The position numbers and the translations under genes are program-made. DNA of 64,000 bases from Rhizobacter sp. Root1238 (GTDB lineage: Bacteria > Pseudomonadota > Gammaproteobacteria > Burkholderiales > Burkholderiaceae_C): positions 124,001 to 188,000 of the forward strand of contig NZ_LMDM01000045.1 of the NCBI RefSeq assembly GCF_001425825.1. The letters run 5' to 3'. Below the pieces are notes generated by a model. That model had not been told where the DNA came from. It saw only the letters and a list, made by a program, of their open reading frames with translations, and did no database searches. Every line of letters starts with the position of its first letter. Within the stretch, counting starts at the first letter, position 1. Positions 1 through 8,534 of the stretch are shown piece by piece.

Positions 1-39
1 GTGCACAGCTGCACTGTTTTCATCCTGAAGGAGTCTTCC

Positions 40-429
40 ATGCCCCTTGAATACCTTGGCGCCCCGCCGGTGGCTTCCGACCGCCAGGCGCGGCCGTTCT
101 CGCCGGCCGTGCGCGCCGGTGACTTCATCTACGTGTCGGGCCAGGTCCCGGCGGATTCGAACGGCGAGATCGTCGCCGGCGGCATCGAGGCGCAGACGCG
201 CCAGGTGATGGAGAACCTGAAGGCGGTGCTGGCGCTCGCCGGCGCGAGCTTCGACGATGTCTGCAAGAGCACCTGCTGGCTGCAGGACGCGCGCGACTTC
301 GGCGCGTTCAACCGCATCTACATGAGCTACTTTCCGAACGGCAAGCCGGCCCGCTCGACGACCGAGGCGCGGCTGATGGTGGACGCGAAGGTCGAGATCG
401 ACGTGATCGCGTTCAAGCCGGTGAAGTGA
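40..429 (+). CDS. RidA/YjgF family enamine/imine deaminase
   Basis: A 129-residue protein of the RidA family, small trimeric cytosolic enzymes that hydrolyse reactive 2-aminoacrylate-type imines made by PLP enzymes. The family signature is visible: the SPAVRAGDFIYVSGQVP block near the N-terminus, the QVMENLKAVLALAG helix, and the C-terminal RSTTEARLMVDAKVEIDVIA block containing the conserved Arg and Glu. The frame is open to the window edge, but I place the start at the ATG at 40 because GGAG lies 8 nt upstream and the family normally begins about 15 residues before the SPAV motif. The C-terminal block departs slightly from the usual RAAVEV pattern, so it may be a RidA subgroup (Rid2-7) without proven deaminase activity. 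Confidence 0.9.
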   Translation: MPLEYLGAPPVASDRQARPFSPAVRAGDFIYVSGQVPADSNGEIVAGGIEAQTRQVMENLKAVLALAGASFDDVCKSTCWLQDARDFGAFNRIYMSYFPNGKPARSTTEARLMVDAKVEIDVIAFKPVK

Positions 430-520
430 GAGGCTTGTAATCGTTTTGTTGACGATCTGTCGATTTTTAATCAATATCTCGGTCGGTTAATCGATTTCCA
501 TCACCAACCGGGGTTCCGAA
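430..520 (+). promoter_or_regulatory. AT-rich upstream region of fic, possible promoter
   Basis: This short gap is markedly AT-rich against its surroundings. It contains TTGACG at 459-464 followed after 17 nt by CAATAT, which gives a plausible though weak sigma70 promoter reading toward the Fic gene. Inverted AATCGAT/ATCGATT-like words nearby could bind a regulator. Seen by eye only. Confidence 0.3.
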
Positions 521-2050
521 GTGATCGACTGGATCGGGTACCAGTGGCTGGCAGAGCGCCATGGCGTGGCGCCGGTACAGGCCTTTCGTACCGTCAGCGC
601 CATGGCCGGCTCTCGCAGCACCGTGCGCGAGAACGGCTACGTGCGCGAGCACTACCCGGCATCGGCCCGGCCTTCGGACACCGTGGCCGGGCATCTGGCC
701 TTCGCGTTGAAGCGAGAGGGCGTCCACCTCGAGTTCCTGGCACGCCTGTTCGCCGTGGTGGAGGTGTCGGCGCTGGAGGCCTGGATCGCCGCCGAACCGA
801 CCGGCCAATATGCGCGCCGGGCCTGCTTCTTCTACGAGTACCTCACCGGGCGCCGGCTTGCTTTCGCGGGCGTCGCTTCCGGCAACTACGTGGCTGCGCT
901 CGACGAGGAATCCTGCGTGACCGCGCGCCAGGTCGTGAATGACCCACGCTGGCGGGTGCGCGACAACCTGCCGGGCACGCGAGATTACTGTCCGATGGTG
1001 CTGCGCACGGCCCCTGTGCGCGACGCCGAGGACTACGACTGTGCGAAGCAACTCGCCGCGCTTGAAGTCGAGTTCGGCGCTGACCTGCTGCTGCGCAGTG
1101 CGGTCTGGCTGACGGTCAAGGAAAGCAGGGCGAGCTTCGCGATCGAGCACGAAGAGCAGCATGTCGATCGTGTGCGGCGCTTTGCGTCGGCGATGGAGCA
1201 GCGTTGTGGCCAGGGCGACGGTCCCTTGTCGATCCACGCGTTGGGCGAACTGCAATCGCAGATTCTCGGTCCGCGCGCGACGCGTTACGGCGTGCGCCGC
1301 TCACCGGTGTTCGTCGGCGAGGTCGATGGCTTCGTCGAGGTGGTTCACTACATCGCGCCGCATTGGAAAGATGCGCCTGCGCTGCTGTCCGGGTTGCGAA
1401 GTTTTGCAGAACGCACGGCCGGCGGGTCGGCGTTGGTGCGGGCGGCGGTGCTGTCGTTCGGCTTCGTCTACATCCACCCGATGTCCGACGGCAACGGGCG
1501 GATCTCGCGCTTCTTGATCAACGACACGCTGCGGCGCGATGGGGCGGTGGCGGCGCCGTTCATTCTTCCGGTGTCGTCCACGATCATCAGCAGCGTTGTC
1601 CGCCGGCGTGGCTATGACGAGGTGCTCGAGTTGTTCTCGCGGCCCTTGATGCGCAAGTACGCCGAAGCCTGGCGCTTCGGTGCGGACGAGGTCGCAGACG
1701 ATGGCGTGCGCAGCAACTTTCGCTTCGATGCCTATGACGATGCCTTGCCCGCGTGGCGCTATCCCGACCTGACCGACCACGTGGAGTACCTGGCCGAGAT
1801 CGTGCAATCGACCCTCGAGCAGGAGATGCGCAAGGAAGCGCGCCATCTGCGCAGCCTTCGCAGGGCGCGCGAACGGGTCAAGCAGGTGATCGAGGGGCCC
1901 GACGCGGACATCGACCGGATCATCCGATCGGTGCGGGACAACGGCGGGCTGGTGTCGAACAAGCTGAAGAAGGAGTTTCCGGCGCTGTTGCAGGAGAGTC
2001 TGGCCGTGGAGGTTGCGGCAGCGATTGGCACTGCGTTCGACGGGGGATGA
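521..2050 (+). CDS. Fic-domain protein (probable AMP/nucleotide transferase)
   Basis: A 509-residue Fic protein. The catalytic loop is intact as HPMSDGNGRISR at about residues 319-330; the His is the general base that activates a target hydroxyl for nucleotidyl transfer, and the Asp/Asn-Gly-Arg part holds the metal and phosphates. Met replaces the usual Phe after HP. I do not see the N-terminal SxxIEG-type inhibitory helix of class II Fic proteins, so autoinhibition may be different or absent. The C-terminal 100 residues contain an Arg-rich helix and a winged-helix-like stretch (IDRIIRSVRDNGGLVSNKL), typical of long Fic proteins with a DNA-binding tail. Start is GTG at 521. It stands alone just upstream of hipBA; the target is unknown. 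Confidence 0.85.
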   Translation: MIDWIGYQWLAERHGVAPVQAFRTVSAMAGSRSTVRENGYVREHYPASARPSDTVAGHLAFALKREGVHLEFLARLFAVVEVSALEAWIAAEPTGQYARRACFFYEYLTGRRLAFAGVASGNYVAALDEESCVTARQVVNDPRWRVRDNLPGTRDYCPMVLRTAPVRDAEDYDCAKQLAALEVEFGADLLLRSAVWLTVKESRASFAIEHEEQHVDRVRRFASAMEQRCGQGDGPLSIHALGELQSQILGPRATRYGVRRSPVFVGEVDGFVEVVHYIAPHWKDAPALLSGLRSFAERTAGGSALVRAAVLSFGFVYIHPMSDGNGRISRFLINDTLRRDGAVAAPFILPVSSTIISSVVRRRGYDEVLELFSRPLMRKYAEAWRFGADEVADDGVRSNFRFDAYDDALPAWRYPDLTDHVEYLAEIVQSTLEQEMRKEARHLRSLRRARERVKQVIEGPDADIDRIIRSVRDNGGLVSNKLKKEFPALLQESLAVEVAAAIGTAFDGG

Positions 2051-2145
2051 AAATGGGACGAATGGACTGATTCAGTTTCGCAGCGATTTGCGTCTTAATT
2101 GCCGCCTTATCTTGGTAAGACTGCAAATATGACTGATTACTTTAT

Positions 2146-2172
2146 GCGTAGTGCATCAGATATGATGTACGC
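2146..2172. promoter_or_regulatory. Palindromic site upstream of hipB, likely operator
   Basis: Nested inverted repeats GCGTA...CATCA-GATA-TGATG-TACGC sit 19 nt before the hipB start. Arms of 5 bp plus 5 bp around a 4-nt centre fit the two-fold sites used by HipB-type repressors for autoregulation. TATGAT at 2161-2166 could be an overlapping -10 box. The assignment is inferred from position and symmetry. Confidence 0.45.
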
Positions 2173-2190
2173 CTTTGACTGCAAGAAGTC

Positions 2191-2541
2191 ATGCGCCGTC
2201 CCGAAGCCGCCTTTGCAAGCCCTGCGTCCGTCGCGGCCTCCGGCCAGCTGGGGGCTGCGATCCGCCTGGCCCGCCTGGCACGCAACCTCACGCAAGCCGA
2301 CTTTGCGGAGCGTGCCCGCATGAGCGTCGCCACCTTGCAGCGGATCGAGAGGGGGGACCCCGCGGTCAGCTTTTCTTCGTGGCTGTCCGCGATGGAAGTC
2401 TCCAACCTGCTGCCGATTCTTCAACGGGCCGCGGAACCCGACGCGGATGCCACCGGCCGTGCCCGGCGCCAGCTCGAACAGCGCCAACGCGCCACCGGAT
2501 CGAGGGGCAAGGACGCCGCGGAGGATCCCTATGCCTTCTGA
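2191..2541 (+). CDS. hipB: HipB-like XRE-family antitoxin/repressor
   Basis: A 116-residue protein with a Cro/C1-type helix-turn-helix at about residues 15-70 (IRLARLARNLTQADFAERA followed by MSVATLQRIERGD), the fold of HipB antitoxins that bind DNA and the HipA kinase. The C-terminal 40 residues are Arg- and Ala-rich and probably disordered, as is common for antitoxins. The stop overlaps the next gene by 11 bp, so antitoxin and toxin are translationally coupled in the usual order. A palindrome just upstream is the likely autoregulatory site. Confidence 0.85.
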   Translation: MRRPEAAFASPASVAASGQLGAAIRLARLARNLTQADFAERARMSVATLQRIERGDPAVSFSSWLSAMEVSNLLPILQRAAEPDADATGRARRQLEQRQRATGSRGKDAAEDPYAF

Positions 2542-3805
2542 ATTCAAGGGCGTCGTCTTCGCCTGGCTGCCGGGCGAGCTGAAGGCCGTTCCGGCCGGGC
2601 AACTGTCGATCGTCGAAGAGGGGCTGACGGTCGTGTCGTCGAGCTTCGGCTTCGGTGCCAAGTACCTCGAGCGGCCGAAGGCCATTCCGATCGATGCCGC
2701 GACGCTGTCGCTGGCCGCCGCGGTTCCGGGTTCGCAACGCAGGTACGAACCGGCCAACGGGCTGGCGTTCTTCGGTGCCGTGCGCGACGCCATGCCGGAC
2801 CTGTGGGGCCGGCGGGTCATCGAGAACATCCTGAAAGCTCCACCGAACGCCCTGGCCGAGACGCGCTACCTGATGGAGGCCGGGTCGAACCGGTTCGGCG
2901 CGCTCGACATCCGACCGGGCCTGGAGCACGACGAAACCCGGGGCCGGCTGGTGCCGGTGGCCGACGTGCGCTACCTGCTGGACGCGGCCGACAAGGTGCA
3001 GCGCAGCGAACCGGTGCCGCAGGAGCTCGAGCAGCTGTTCGATGCCGGACCGAGCATGGGCGGCGCTCGTCCGAAGGCGGTGGTGGTGAAGGACGGTGTG
3101 CAGTACCTCGCCAAGTTCCCGTCGGCCGGCGACCGCTTCAACATCCCCGCGGTGGAGCGCGCCACGCTGGAACTGGCGCGCACCTGCGGACTGGCCGTGC
3201 CGCTGACCGAACTGATGCGCCTGCCGGACGGCCGCGACGTGATGCTGATCGAGCGCTTCGACCGCTACCGCTGTGCGGATGGTTTTGCGAGGCGACATGC
3301 CATCAGCGCGTTGACGGCGCTCGAACTGCACGAGTCGCAATCGGCGCAGGCCTCGTATGCCGACATCTCGCTGAAGCTGGCCGGCATCGGCGCGGCGGGG
3401 CGGGTGCAGAGCGACCGGACGGAGCTGTTCGGCCGGATGGTCTTCAACGTCCTGGTCAGCAACGACGACGACCACCTGCGCAACCACGCCTTCGTCTGGC
3501 AGCCTCAGGCGAAGGGCTGGACGCTCAGCCCGCTGTACGACGTGCTTCCGAAGCCGCAGGTGTCGCACACGCGCTATCTGCACCTGAGCGTCGGCACCGA
3601 GGGGCGGCTGGCCACCCTTCCCAATGCGCTGAGCCGTGCGCCGTTGTTCGGGCTGACCACTGAACAGGCGCGCGAGATCGTCGACCGGATCGCGCGCTGC
3701 GTGCGTGAGTGGCGAACCTGGTTCGAGGAATTCGGCGTCGAGGCAAGAGACCTGGAGATCGTCAGTTCGGCAATGCGGCAACCGCGCGACGTCGGGTGGG
3801 CGTAG
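2531..3805 (+). CDS. hipA: HipA-family serine/threonine kinase toxin
   Basis: A 424-residue HipA-type protein kinase. Visible kinase elements are the activation-loop-like GPSMGGARPK at 173-182 (the Ser/Gly-rich loop autophosphorylated in HipA), ERFDR at 241-245, the catalytic NDDDHLRNHAF at 311-321 and the metal-binding LYDVLP at 335-340. Nothing key is missing, so the kinase should be active. Known HipA kinases phosphorylate aminoacyl-tRNA synthetases such as GltX and cause growth arrest; the target here is not known. The ATG at 2531 is chosen because it begins inside the hipB stop region and matches the family N-terminus (HipA_N domain about 1-105). The gene ends 54 nt before a convergent gene. 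Confidence 0.9.
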   Translation: MPSEFKGVVFAWLPGELKAVPAGQLSIVEEGLTVVSSSFGFGAKYLERPKAIPIDAATLSLAAAVPGSQRRYEPANGLAFFGAVRDAMPDLWGRRVIENILKAPPNALAETRYLMEAGSNRFGALDIRPGLEHDETRGRLVPVADVRYLLDAADKVQRSEPVPQELEQLFDAGPSMGGARPKAVVVKDGVQYLAKFPSAGDRFNIPAVERATLELARTCGLAVPLTELMRLPDGRDVMLIERFDRYRCADGFARRHAISALTALELHESQSAQASYADISLKLAGIGAAGRVQSDRTELFGRMVFNVLVSNDDDHLRNHAFVWQPQAKGWTLSPLYDVLPKPQVSHTRYLHLSVGTEGRLATLPNALSRAPLFGLTTEQAREIVDRIARCVREWRTWFEEFGVEARDLEIVSSAMRQPRDVGWA

Positions 3806-3859
3806 CGACAGAATGGACCGCAATCACAGTCGCTGAGGCGCTACGGACTGCAACCGCAC

Positions 3860-5863
3860 TCACGGAATCGGCGGCGGCCGCGCCTCGTGCCGCCCGACCA
3901 GCGACTCCACCGCCTGCAGCAGCTTCAGCGGCCGCAGCGGCTTCGGGCAGTGCAGGTCGAAGCCGGCGGCGATCGCCTGGTTTTCGTCCTGCATGCGGGT
4001 GAACGAGGTCAGCGCGATCGACGGCAGTCGCGGCTGCTGCGTCGCCGCCTCGTCGGCGCGGATGCGGCGCATCAGCGCGTAGCCGTCCTGGCCCGGCATG
4101 CCGATGTCGCTCACCAGCACGTCGGGGCGCAGCGTCTTCAGCACCGTCAGCGCCTCGTCGAAGCCGTTCGCCGTGCTGACGGTGGCGCCGCGGTCGCCGA
4201 GGATGATGCCGAGCATCGCGCAGGCGTCGGGGTCGTCGTCGACGATCAGCACATGGATGCCGACCAGCCCGGTCTCGGCCTGTCCCGGCGACGCCATCTC
4301 GTCGGCCGACGTGTCGGCGGCCTCGCTCTGGCGCGCCTCGATCGCATCGGTGGGCAGCTCGACGACGAACTGCGTGCCGCGGCCGACCCCTTCGCTGTGC
4401 GCGGTGATCGCGCCGCCATGCGCCTCGACCAACTGCTCGACGATCGACAGCCCCAGGCCCAGCCCGCCACGCCGGCGGTTGCTGCCGGCATCGCCCTGCG
4501 TGAAGCGCTCGAACAGCAGCGGCAGGAACTCCGCCTCGACGCCCTGGCCCTGGTCGGCCACCGTCAGCGTCAGGCCGTCCGGCCGGTCGCGCAGCGAGAC
4601 GCGGATCTCGCTGCCCTTCGGGGAAAACTTGATCGCGTTGCTGAGCAGGTTCCACACCACCTGCTGGATGCGCGCGCTGTCGGCGCGGATCGCGCGGTGC
4701 GGCGGCTGCACGTCGAGCACCACGCGCTGCCCGTTCTCGTCGAGCGACGGCTGCATCGCGTCGACCGCGGTGGTCACCACCTGCACCGGGTCCATCGGCT
4801 CGAACAGCAGCGGCATCTTGCCCAGGTTCAGGCGCGACATGTCGAGGATGTCCGAGATCATCCGCGCCTGCATGCGGCCGTTGCGCTCGATCGCGTCGAG
4901 GCCGCGCACCGTCTCTTCGTTGCCGCCGCGCTTCTGCAGCACGTGGGTCCAGCCGAGCATCGCGTTCAGCGGCGTGCGCAGCTCGTGCGACAGCACCGCG
5001 ATCAGCTCGTCCTTCATGCGGCTGATGCGCTCGGCATCGCTGCGCGCCGCCTGCTCGCGCTCCATCAGGTCGCGCTGCTGGCGCTCGATCGCGCCGCGGT
5101 GCGTGATGTCGGTGGCCACCGCCAGCATCGCGTCGCGTTCGATGTGCGGCGTCAGCGTCCATTCGAGTTCGGTGCGGCTGCCGTCGGCGGCCAGCAGCGA
5201 AAACGCGGCCCGCGTGTCATCGCCGGCCGCGGCGGCGGCATGGCGCGCGATCCAGGCGTCGAACACCGGCACCTGTTCGGGCAGTGCAAACGCCTTCAGC
5301 GGCTGGCCGGCAACGGCGTCGAACGGCCGCCCCAGGAAGCGCAGCATCGCCGGGTTGGCGTCGACGATGCGCGCCTGCGCGTCGAGCAGGCAGATGCCGG
5401 CCGGCACCTGCGCGTAGATGGCGCGGAACTTGGCCTCGCTCAGTCGCATGCCCTCTTCGGCCCGGCGGGCCCGCACCAGCGCCTGCACCGTGGCCACCAG
5501 CACCGCCGGCTCGACCGGGTGGGTCAGGTAGGCGTCGGCCCCCGAATCCAGGCCGCGCACCTTGTCGTCGTCGGTGACGTAGGCGGCCGACAGGTGCAGC
5601 ACCGGGATCCGCGCGGTGTCGGGCCGCGAGCGCAGGCGCCGGCACAGCTCGAAGCCGTCGATGTCGGGCAGGTGCACGTCCAGCACCATCGCCGAGATGC
5701 CGGCATCGGCGGCGGCCAGGCCTTCGGCACCGGTGCCGGCCTCGCGGGTCTGGAAGCCTGCCTTGTGCAGCAGGCGCACCGTCGCGTAGCGGCTGACCGG
5801 GTCATCGTCGACGATCAGCAGCGTGTGTGCCGAACGGTCGATGGGGCGGAACTCGGTGCTCAT
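3860..5863 (-). CDS. Hybrid sensor kinase: REC-PAS-HisKA-HATPase-REC
   Basis: A 667-residue soluble hybrid kinase with no membrane segment. Order of domains: receiver (about 13-125, phospho-acceptor D62 in VLDVHLPD), PAS (about 140-265), histidine phosphotransfer helix with H293 in SHELRTPLNAM, HATPase (N box NLLSNAIKFSP, G box GLGLGLSIVEQL), and a C-terminal receiver (about 535-655, D586 in VSDIGMPG). The N-terminal receiver suggests that the kinase is itself switched by phosphorylation, probably from the neighbouring kinase. It is the last gene of the minus-strand rsb locus, starting 20 nt after the stop of the preceding kinase, so it is probably part of the stressosome output. It has no DNA-binding or enzymatic output domain, so another response regulator elsewhere is expected. 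Confidence 0.9.
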   Translation of the reverse strand: MSTEFRPIDRSAHTLLIVDDDPVSRYATVRLLHKAGFQTREAGTGAEGLAAADAGISAMVLDVHLPDIDGFELCRRLRSRPDTARIPVLHLSAAYVTDDDKVRGLDSGADAYLTHPVEPAVLVATVQALVRARRAEEGMRLSEAKFRAIYAQVPAGICLLDAQARIVDANPAMLRFLGRPFDAVAGQPLKAFALPEQVPVFDAWIARHAAAAAGDDTRAAFSLLAADGSRTELEWTLTPHIERDAMLAVATDITHRGAIERQQRDLMEREQAARSDAERISRMKDELIAVLSHELRTPLNAMLGWTHVLQKRGGNEETVRGLDAIERNGRMQARMISDILDMSRLNLGKMPLLFEPMDPVQVVTTAVDAMQPSLDENGQRVVLDVQPPHRAIRADSARIQQVVWNLLSNAIKFSPKGSEIRVSLRDRPDGLTLTVADQGQGVEAEFLPLLFERFTQGDAGSNRRRGGLGLGLSIVEQLVEAHGGAITAHSEGVGRGTQFVVELPTDAIEARQSEAADTSADEMASPGQAETGLVGIHVLIVDDDPDACAMLGIILGDRGATVSTANGFDEALTVLKTLRPDVLVSDIGMPGQDGYALMRRIRADEAATQQPRLPSIALTSFTRMQDENQAIAAGFDLHCPKPLRPLKLLQAVESLVGRHEARPPPIP

Positions 5864-5883
5864 CGGTTCAGGTCCTCACGTCC

Positions 5884-6759
5884 TCAGGTTCGTGGCTTGC
5901 GGCGTTCCGGCACGACCTGTCCGGAGCGCTGCAGCTGCAAGGGTACCGTCACCGAGAAGACGGAGCCGCGGCCGAGCTCGCTGTCGAGCGCCACCGAGCC
6001 GCCCAGCAGCTCGGCCAGGTGCCGGCTCAGCGACAGCCCGAGCCCGGTGCCGCGCAGCCGGCGCTGGACCGGCGAGTCGACCTGCACGAAGTCCTGGAAG
6101 ATCGCCGGGTGGTGCGCGCGGTCGATGCCGATGCCGGTGTCGCTGACCGAGAAGGTGATCGACTCGTCGCCGTTCTGCACCGCCGACACCCGCACCTCGC
6201 CCTTCAGCGTGAACTTCAGCGCGTTGGAGATGTAGTTGCGCAGGATCTGCGACAGCTTCTTGTCGTCGGTGTACAGCGGCAGCGTCTGCTGCGGCTCGTC
6301 GAACACCAGCAGCACGTCGGGGTTGGTCAGCACCGGCTTGAACATGCCGCGCAGCGCCGAGAACAGGTCGACCAGCTCGAACCACTCGGGCGAGATCTCG
6401 ACCCGGCCGGCCTCGACCTTGGCCAGGTCGAGCAGGTCGTTGATCATCTCGGCGAACTCGGCCGAGGTGCTCTGGATGAACTGGATCTGCTTCTCCTGCT
6501 CGACCGTCAACGGGCCGTCGACGCGGTCGAGCAGCAGGCGCGCGAGGCTGCGGATCGACGCGAGCGGCGTGCGGAACTCATGGCTCATGTAGGCCAGGAA
6601 GCGGCTCTTCAGCTCGGTGGCCTGGCGCAGCTGCTGGGCCTGCGTGTCGAGTTCGGCGTACAGCGCGAGCACGCCCTGGTTGGTCTCCTCGAGCTCGGTG
6701 CGCAGCGCGTCGATCTCGAGCGCCTGCGCGGCCAGCCGTTGTTCGAGGTCACCGCTCAT
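5884..6759 (-). CDS. Cytosolic histidine kinase of the rsb locus
   Basis: A 291-residue kinase made of an N-terminal coiled coil (about 5-50), HisKA with H60 in AYMSHEFRTPLASI, and a HATPase domain with N box (ILRNYISNALKFT), DTGIGID and GTGLGLSLSRHL. It lacks any sensor or membrane segment, so it must be controlled by a partner protein. Its ATG overlaps the stop of the RsbT/phosphatase fusion in an ATGA junction, a sign of tight coupling. In stressosome loci of other proteobacteria (for example Vibrio vulnificus) a two-component system takes the place of the sigma-B output; this kinase fits that role as the recipient of RsbT. The coupling is inferred from context. Confidence 0.9.
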   Translation of the reverse strand: MSGDLEQRLAAQALEIDALRTELEETNQGVLALYAELDTQAQQLRQATELKSRFLAYMSHEFRTPLASIRSLARLLLDRVDGPLTVEQEKQIQFIQSTSAEFAEMINDLLDLAKVEAGRVEISPEWFELVDLFSALRGMFKPVLTNPDVLLVFDEPQQTLPLYTDDKKLSQILRNYISNALKFTLKGEVRVSAVQNGDESITFSVSDTGIGIDRAHHPAIFQDFVQVDSPVQRRLRGTGLGLSLSRHLAELLGGSVALDSELGRGSVFSVTVPLQLQRSGQVVPERRKPRT

Positions 6760-7754
6760 GCCGCGATCCTCTGCACCACGGCCACCGTGGCATCGTCGCG
6801 CCCGCGCAGGTACTCGCGGACCAGCCAGCCGGCGATCACCAGCGGGTCGCACTGCAGCAGCCCGGGCGCTTCGGTCGGCGACCAGCGCGTCACGATGCCG
6901 TCGGAGTGCAGCACCAGCAGCGCGTGCGGCGGCCAGTCGTAGCTGATGTCCTGCAGCTGGCGCACCTGGAAGCCGACCGTGCCGTGCTGCGACAGCAGCG
7001 TGCGGTCGCCGACGCCCGAGATGATGCGGCCGGCGATGTTGCCGGCGCCCGAGAACACGATCTGGCGCGTGCGGTCGTCGAGCGTCGCGATCGCGACCGC
7101 CGCACCGCGCGTCGTGCGCAGGTTGCGGTGCGCGCGCTCGAGAATCACCGAGGGCGTGGCGCCCGGCATGTCGTCGAACACCGCGACGGCCGCGTCGGCC
7201 GCTTCGGCCGCGACCGGGCCGTGCCCCAGCCCGTCGACCACCAGCAGTTCGGCGCGTTCGCCGTTCTGCCGGAAGCGCCAGGCATCGCCGCAGGCGGTTT
7301 CGCCGGGCGCCGCGAGCGAGACCGCGCCGATGCGGTACGCCGCGGGCGCCGGCGGCGGCGCGGTGCCGGCCGCGAGCTGCACGCCGATCACGGTGCCCTT
7401 GCCGGGCAGGCTGAAGACCGAGAAGCGCGTGGCCAGCCGCTGGATCGCGCCCAGGCCGTTGCCCGGCGTGCCGGCGGTGGAGAAGCCGTCGCGCAGGCAG
7501 GCCGCGACATCGGCCATGCCCGGGCCGTCGTCGAGCGACAGCACCTCGATCGCGCCGTCGTCGTTGGTCGCGAACAGCAGCCGCCCGCCGCGCGCATGGC
7601 GGGCCAGGTTGGTCGCGAGTTCGGTGACGACGATCGCTGCCGCGCCGGCTGCCACCTCGCCGAAGCCGAGTTCGCTCGCGAGCCGGGCTGCGTGGCGCCG
7701 TGCCTCGCCGACCTGGCTGGGTTCGGTGACGGGGATGACCTGATGCGCCGCCAC
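6756..7754 (-). CDS. RsbT-like ATPase fused to SpoIIE/RsbX-type phosphatase
   Basis: About 332 residues. The N-terminal half is a GHKL ATPase of the RsbT/RsbW type (N box VTELATNLARHA, DDGPGM, then GNGLGAIQRLA). The C-terminal half is a PP2C/SpoIIE phosphatase with the metal-binding Asp residues visible in CGDAW, VVDGLGHG, LHSDGI and RDDATV. RsbX in stressosome systems dephosphorylates RsbR and RsbS to reset the complex; here that activity would be fused to a second ATPase domain. I choose the GTG at 7754, which begins 2 nt after the rsbT stop; the frame remains open further upstream but only through rsbT. It overlaps the next kinase gene by 4 bp. Confidence 0.88.
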   Translation of the reverse strand: MAAHQVIPVTEPSQVGEARRHAARLASELGFGEVAAGAAAIVVTELATNLARHARGGRLLFATNDDGAIEVLSLDDGPGMADVAACLRDGFSTAGTPGNGLGAIQRLATRFSVFSLPGKGTVIGVQLAAGTAPPPAPAAYRIGAVSLAAPGETACGDAWRFRQNGERAELLVVDGLGHGPVAAEAADAAVAVFDDMPGATPSVILERAHRNLRTTRGAAVAIATLDDRTRQIVFSGAGNIAGRIISGVGDRTLLSQHGTVGFQVRQLQDISYDWPPHALLVLHSDGIVTRWSPTEAPGLLQCDPLVIAGWLVREYLRGRDDATVAVVQRIAA

Positions 7755-7756
7755 GG

Positions 7757-8161
7757 CTACTTCCAGCGCGTGATCGTCACGCAGGTGCCTTCGCCGGGTG
7801 CGGTGCGGATCTCGAAATCGTTGACCAGGCGCTTGCTGCCGGTCAGCCCCATGCCGAGGCCGCCGCCGGAGGTCCAACCGTCGGTCATCGCGAGTTCGAG
7901 GTCGGCGATGCCGGGGCCGTGGTCTTCGAACGCCAGGCGCAGGCCGCGCCTGGCGCCGTTCTCGACGATCTCCCAGCGCATCTCGCCGCCGCCGCCGTAG
8001 CTGACGCAGTTGCGCGACAGCTCGCTGGTGGCGGTCACCATCTTGGTGAGGTCGACCAGCGAGAACTTCATTTCCTGCATCAGCCTGCGGACGTGTTGCC
8101 GGCTCAGGACGATGTCCTGCTCCGAGCGCAGGGGCATCTGCCCGCTAGGAGACGTCGTCAA
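7757..8161 (-). CDS. rsbT: RsbT, stressosome switch kinase
   Basis: A 134-residue GHKL-fold serine kinase of the RsbT family. Recognisable parts are ATSELSRNCVSYGGGG (N box), FEDHGPGIAD (G1) and GGGLGMGLTGSKRLVNDF (G2). RsbT phosphorylates RsbS and RsbR in the stressosome, leaves it after stress and then activates a downstream partner. The frame begins with TTG at 8161, preceded by a perfect AGGAGG six nt upstream; an ATG at 8137 matches the N-terminus of Bacillus RsbT better, so the start is uncertain by 8 residues. The TTG start lies inside the end of rsbS (17-bp overlap). Confidence 0.9.
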   Translation of the reverse strand: MTTSPSGQMPLRSEQDIVLSRQHVRRLMQEMKFSLVDLTKMVTATSELSRNCVSYGGGGEMRWEIVENGARRGLRLAFEDHGPGIADLELAMTDGWTSGGGLGMGLTGSKRLVNDFEIRTAPGEGTCVTITRWK

Positions 8162-8525
8162 GGCCGTCCTCCTGCAAGCTGCGTCGCAGGAGCTTCATGC
8201 CGCGCTCCACGTTGAGCGCGGTGCGCACGCCTTCGAGCGACAGGCCCAGCTCGACCAGCGTGATCGCGACCGCCGGCTGCATGCCGACCACCACCGTGGT
8301 GGCGTCGAGCACGCGGGCGATGCCGGAGATGCTGGCCACCATGCGGCCGATGAACGAATCGACGATCTCGAGCGCCGAGATGTCGATCAGCACGCCGCGC
8401 GCACCGGTGGCCTCGATCTTCGCCGCCAGGTCGTCCTGCAGCGCGAGGGCGGTCTGGTCCTGCAGGTCGACCTGGATGGTCACCAGCAGGCAGCGGCCCA
8501 TTTCCAGGATGGGAATGCGTTGCAT
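8145..8525 (-). CDS. rsbS: RsbS, stressosome STAS scaffold
   Basis: A 126-residue single STAS-domain protein. The block VLIDISALEIVDSFIGRM places a Ser at residue 57 that corresponds to the phosphorylated Ser of Bacillus RsbS. RsbS and RsbR assemble the large stressosome shell and hold RsbT until stress causes phosphorylation. It starts 9 nt after the rsbR stop and overlaps rsbT, giving the canonical order rsbR-rsbS-rsbT. Confidence 0.92.
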   Translation of the reverse strand: MQRIPILEMGRCLLVTIQVDLQDQTALALQDDLAAKIEATGARGVLIDISALEIVDSFIGRMVASISGIARVLDATTVVVGMQPAVAITLVELGLSLEGVRTALNVERGMKLLRRSLQEDGLDDVS

Positions 8526-8534
8526 CGGGTGGCC

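Noticed and set aside
2366-3823. Long minus-strand frame opposite hipA
   Set aside because: Low-complexity Arg/Gln/Val product without motifs; hipA on the plus strand has all kinase motifs.
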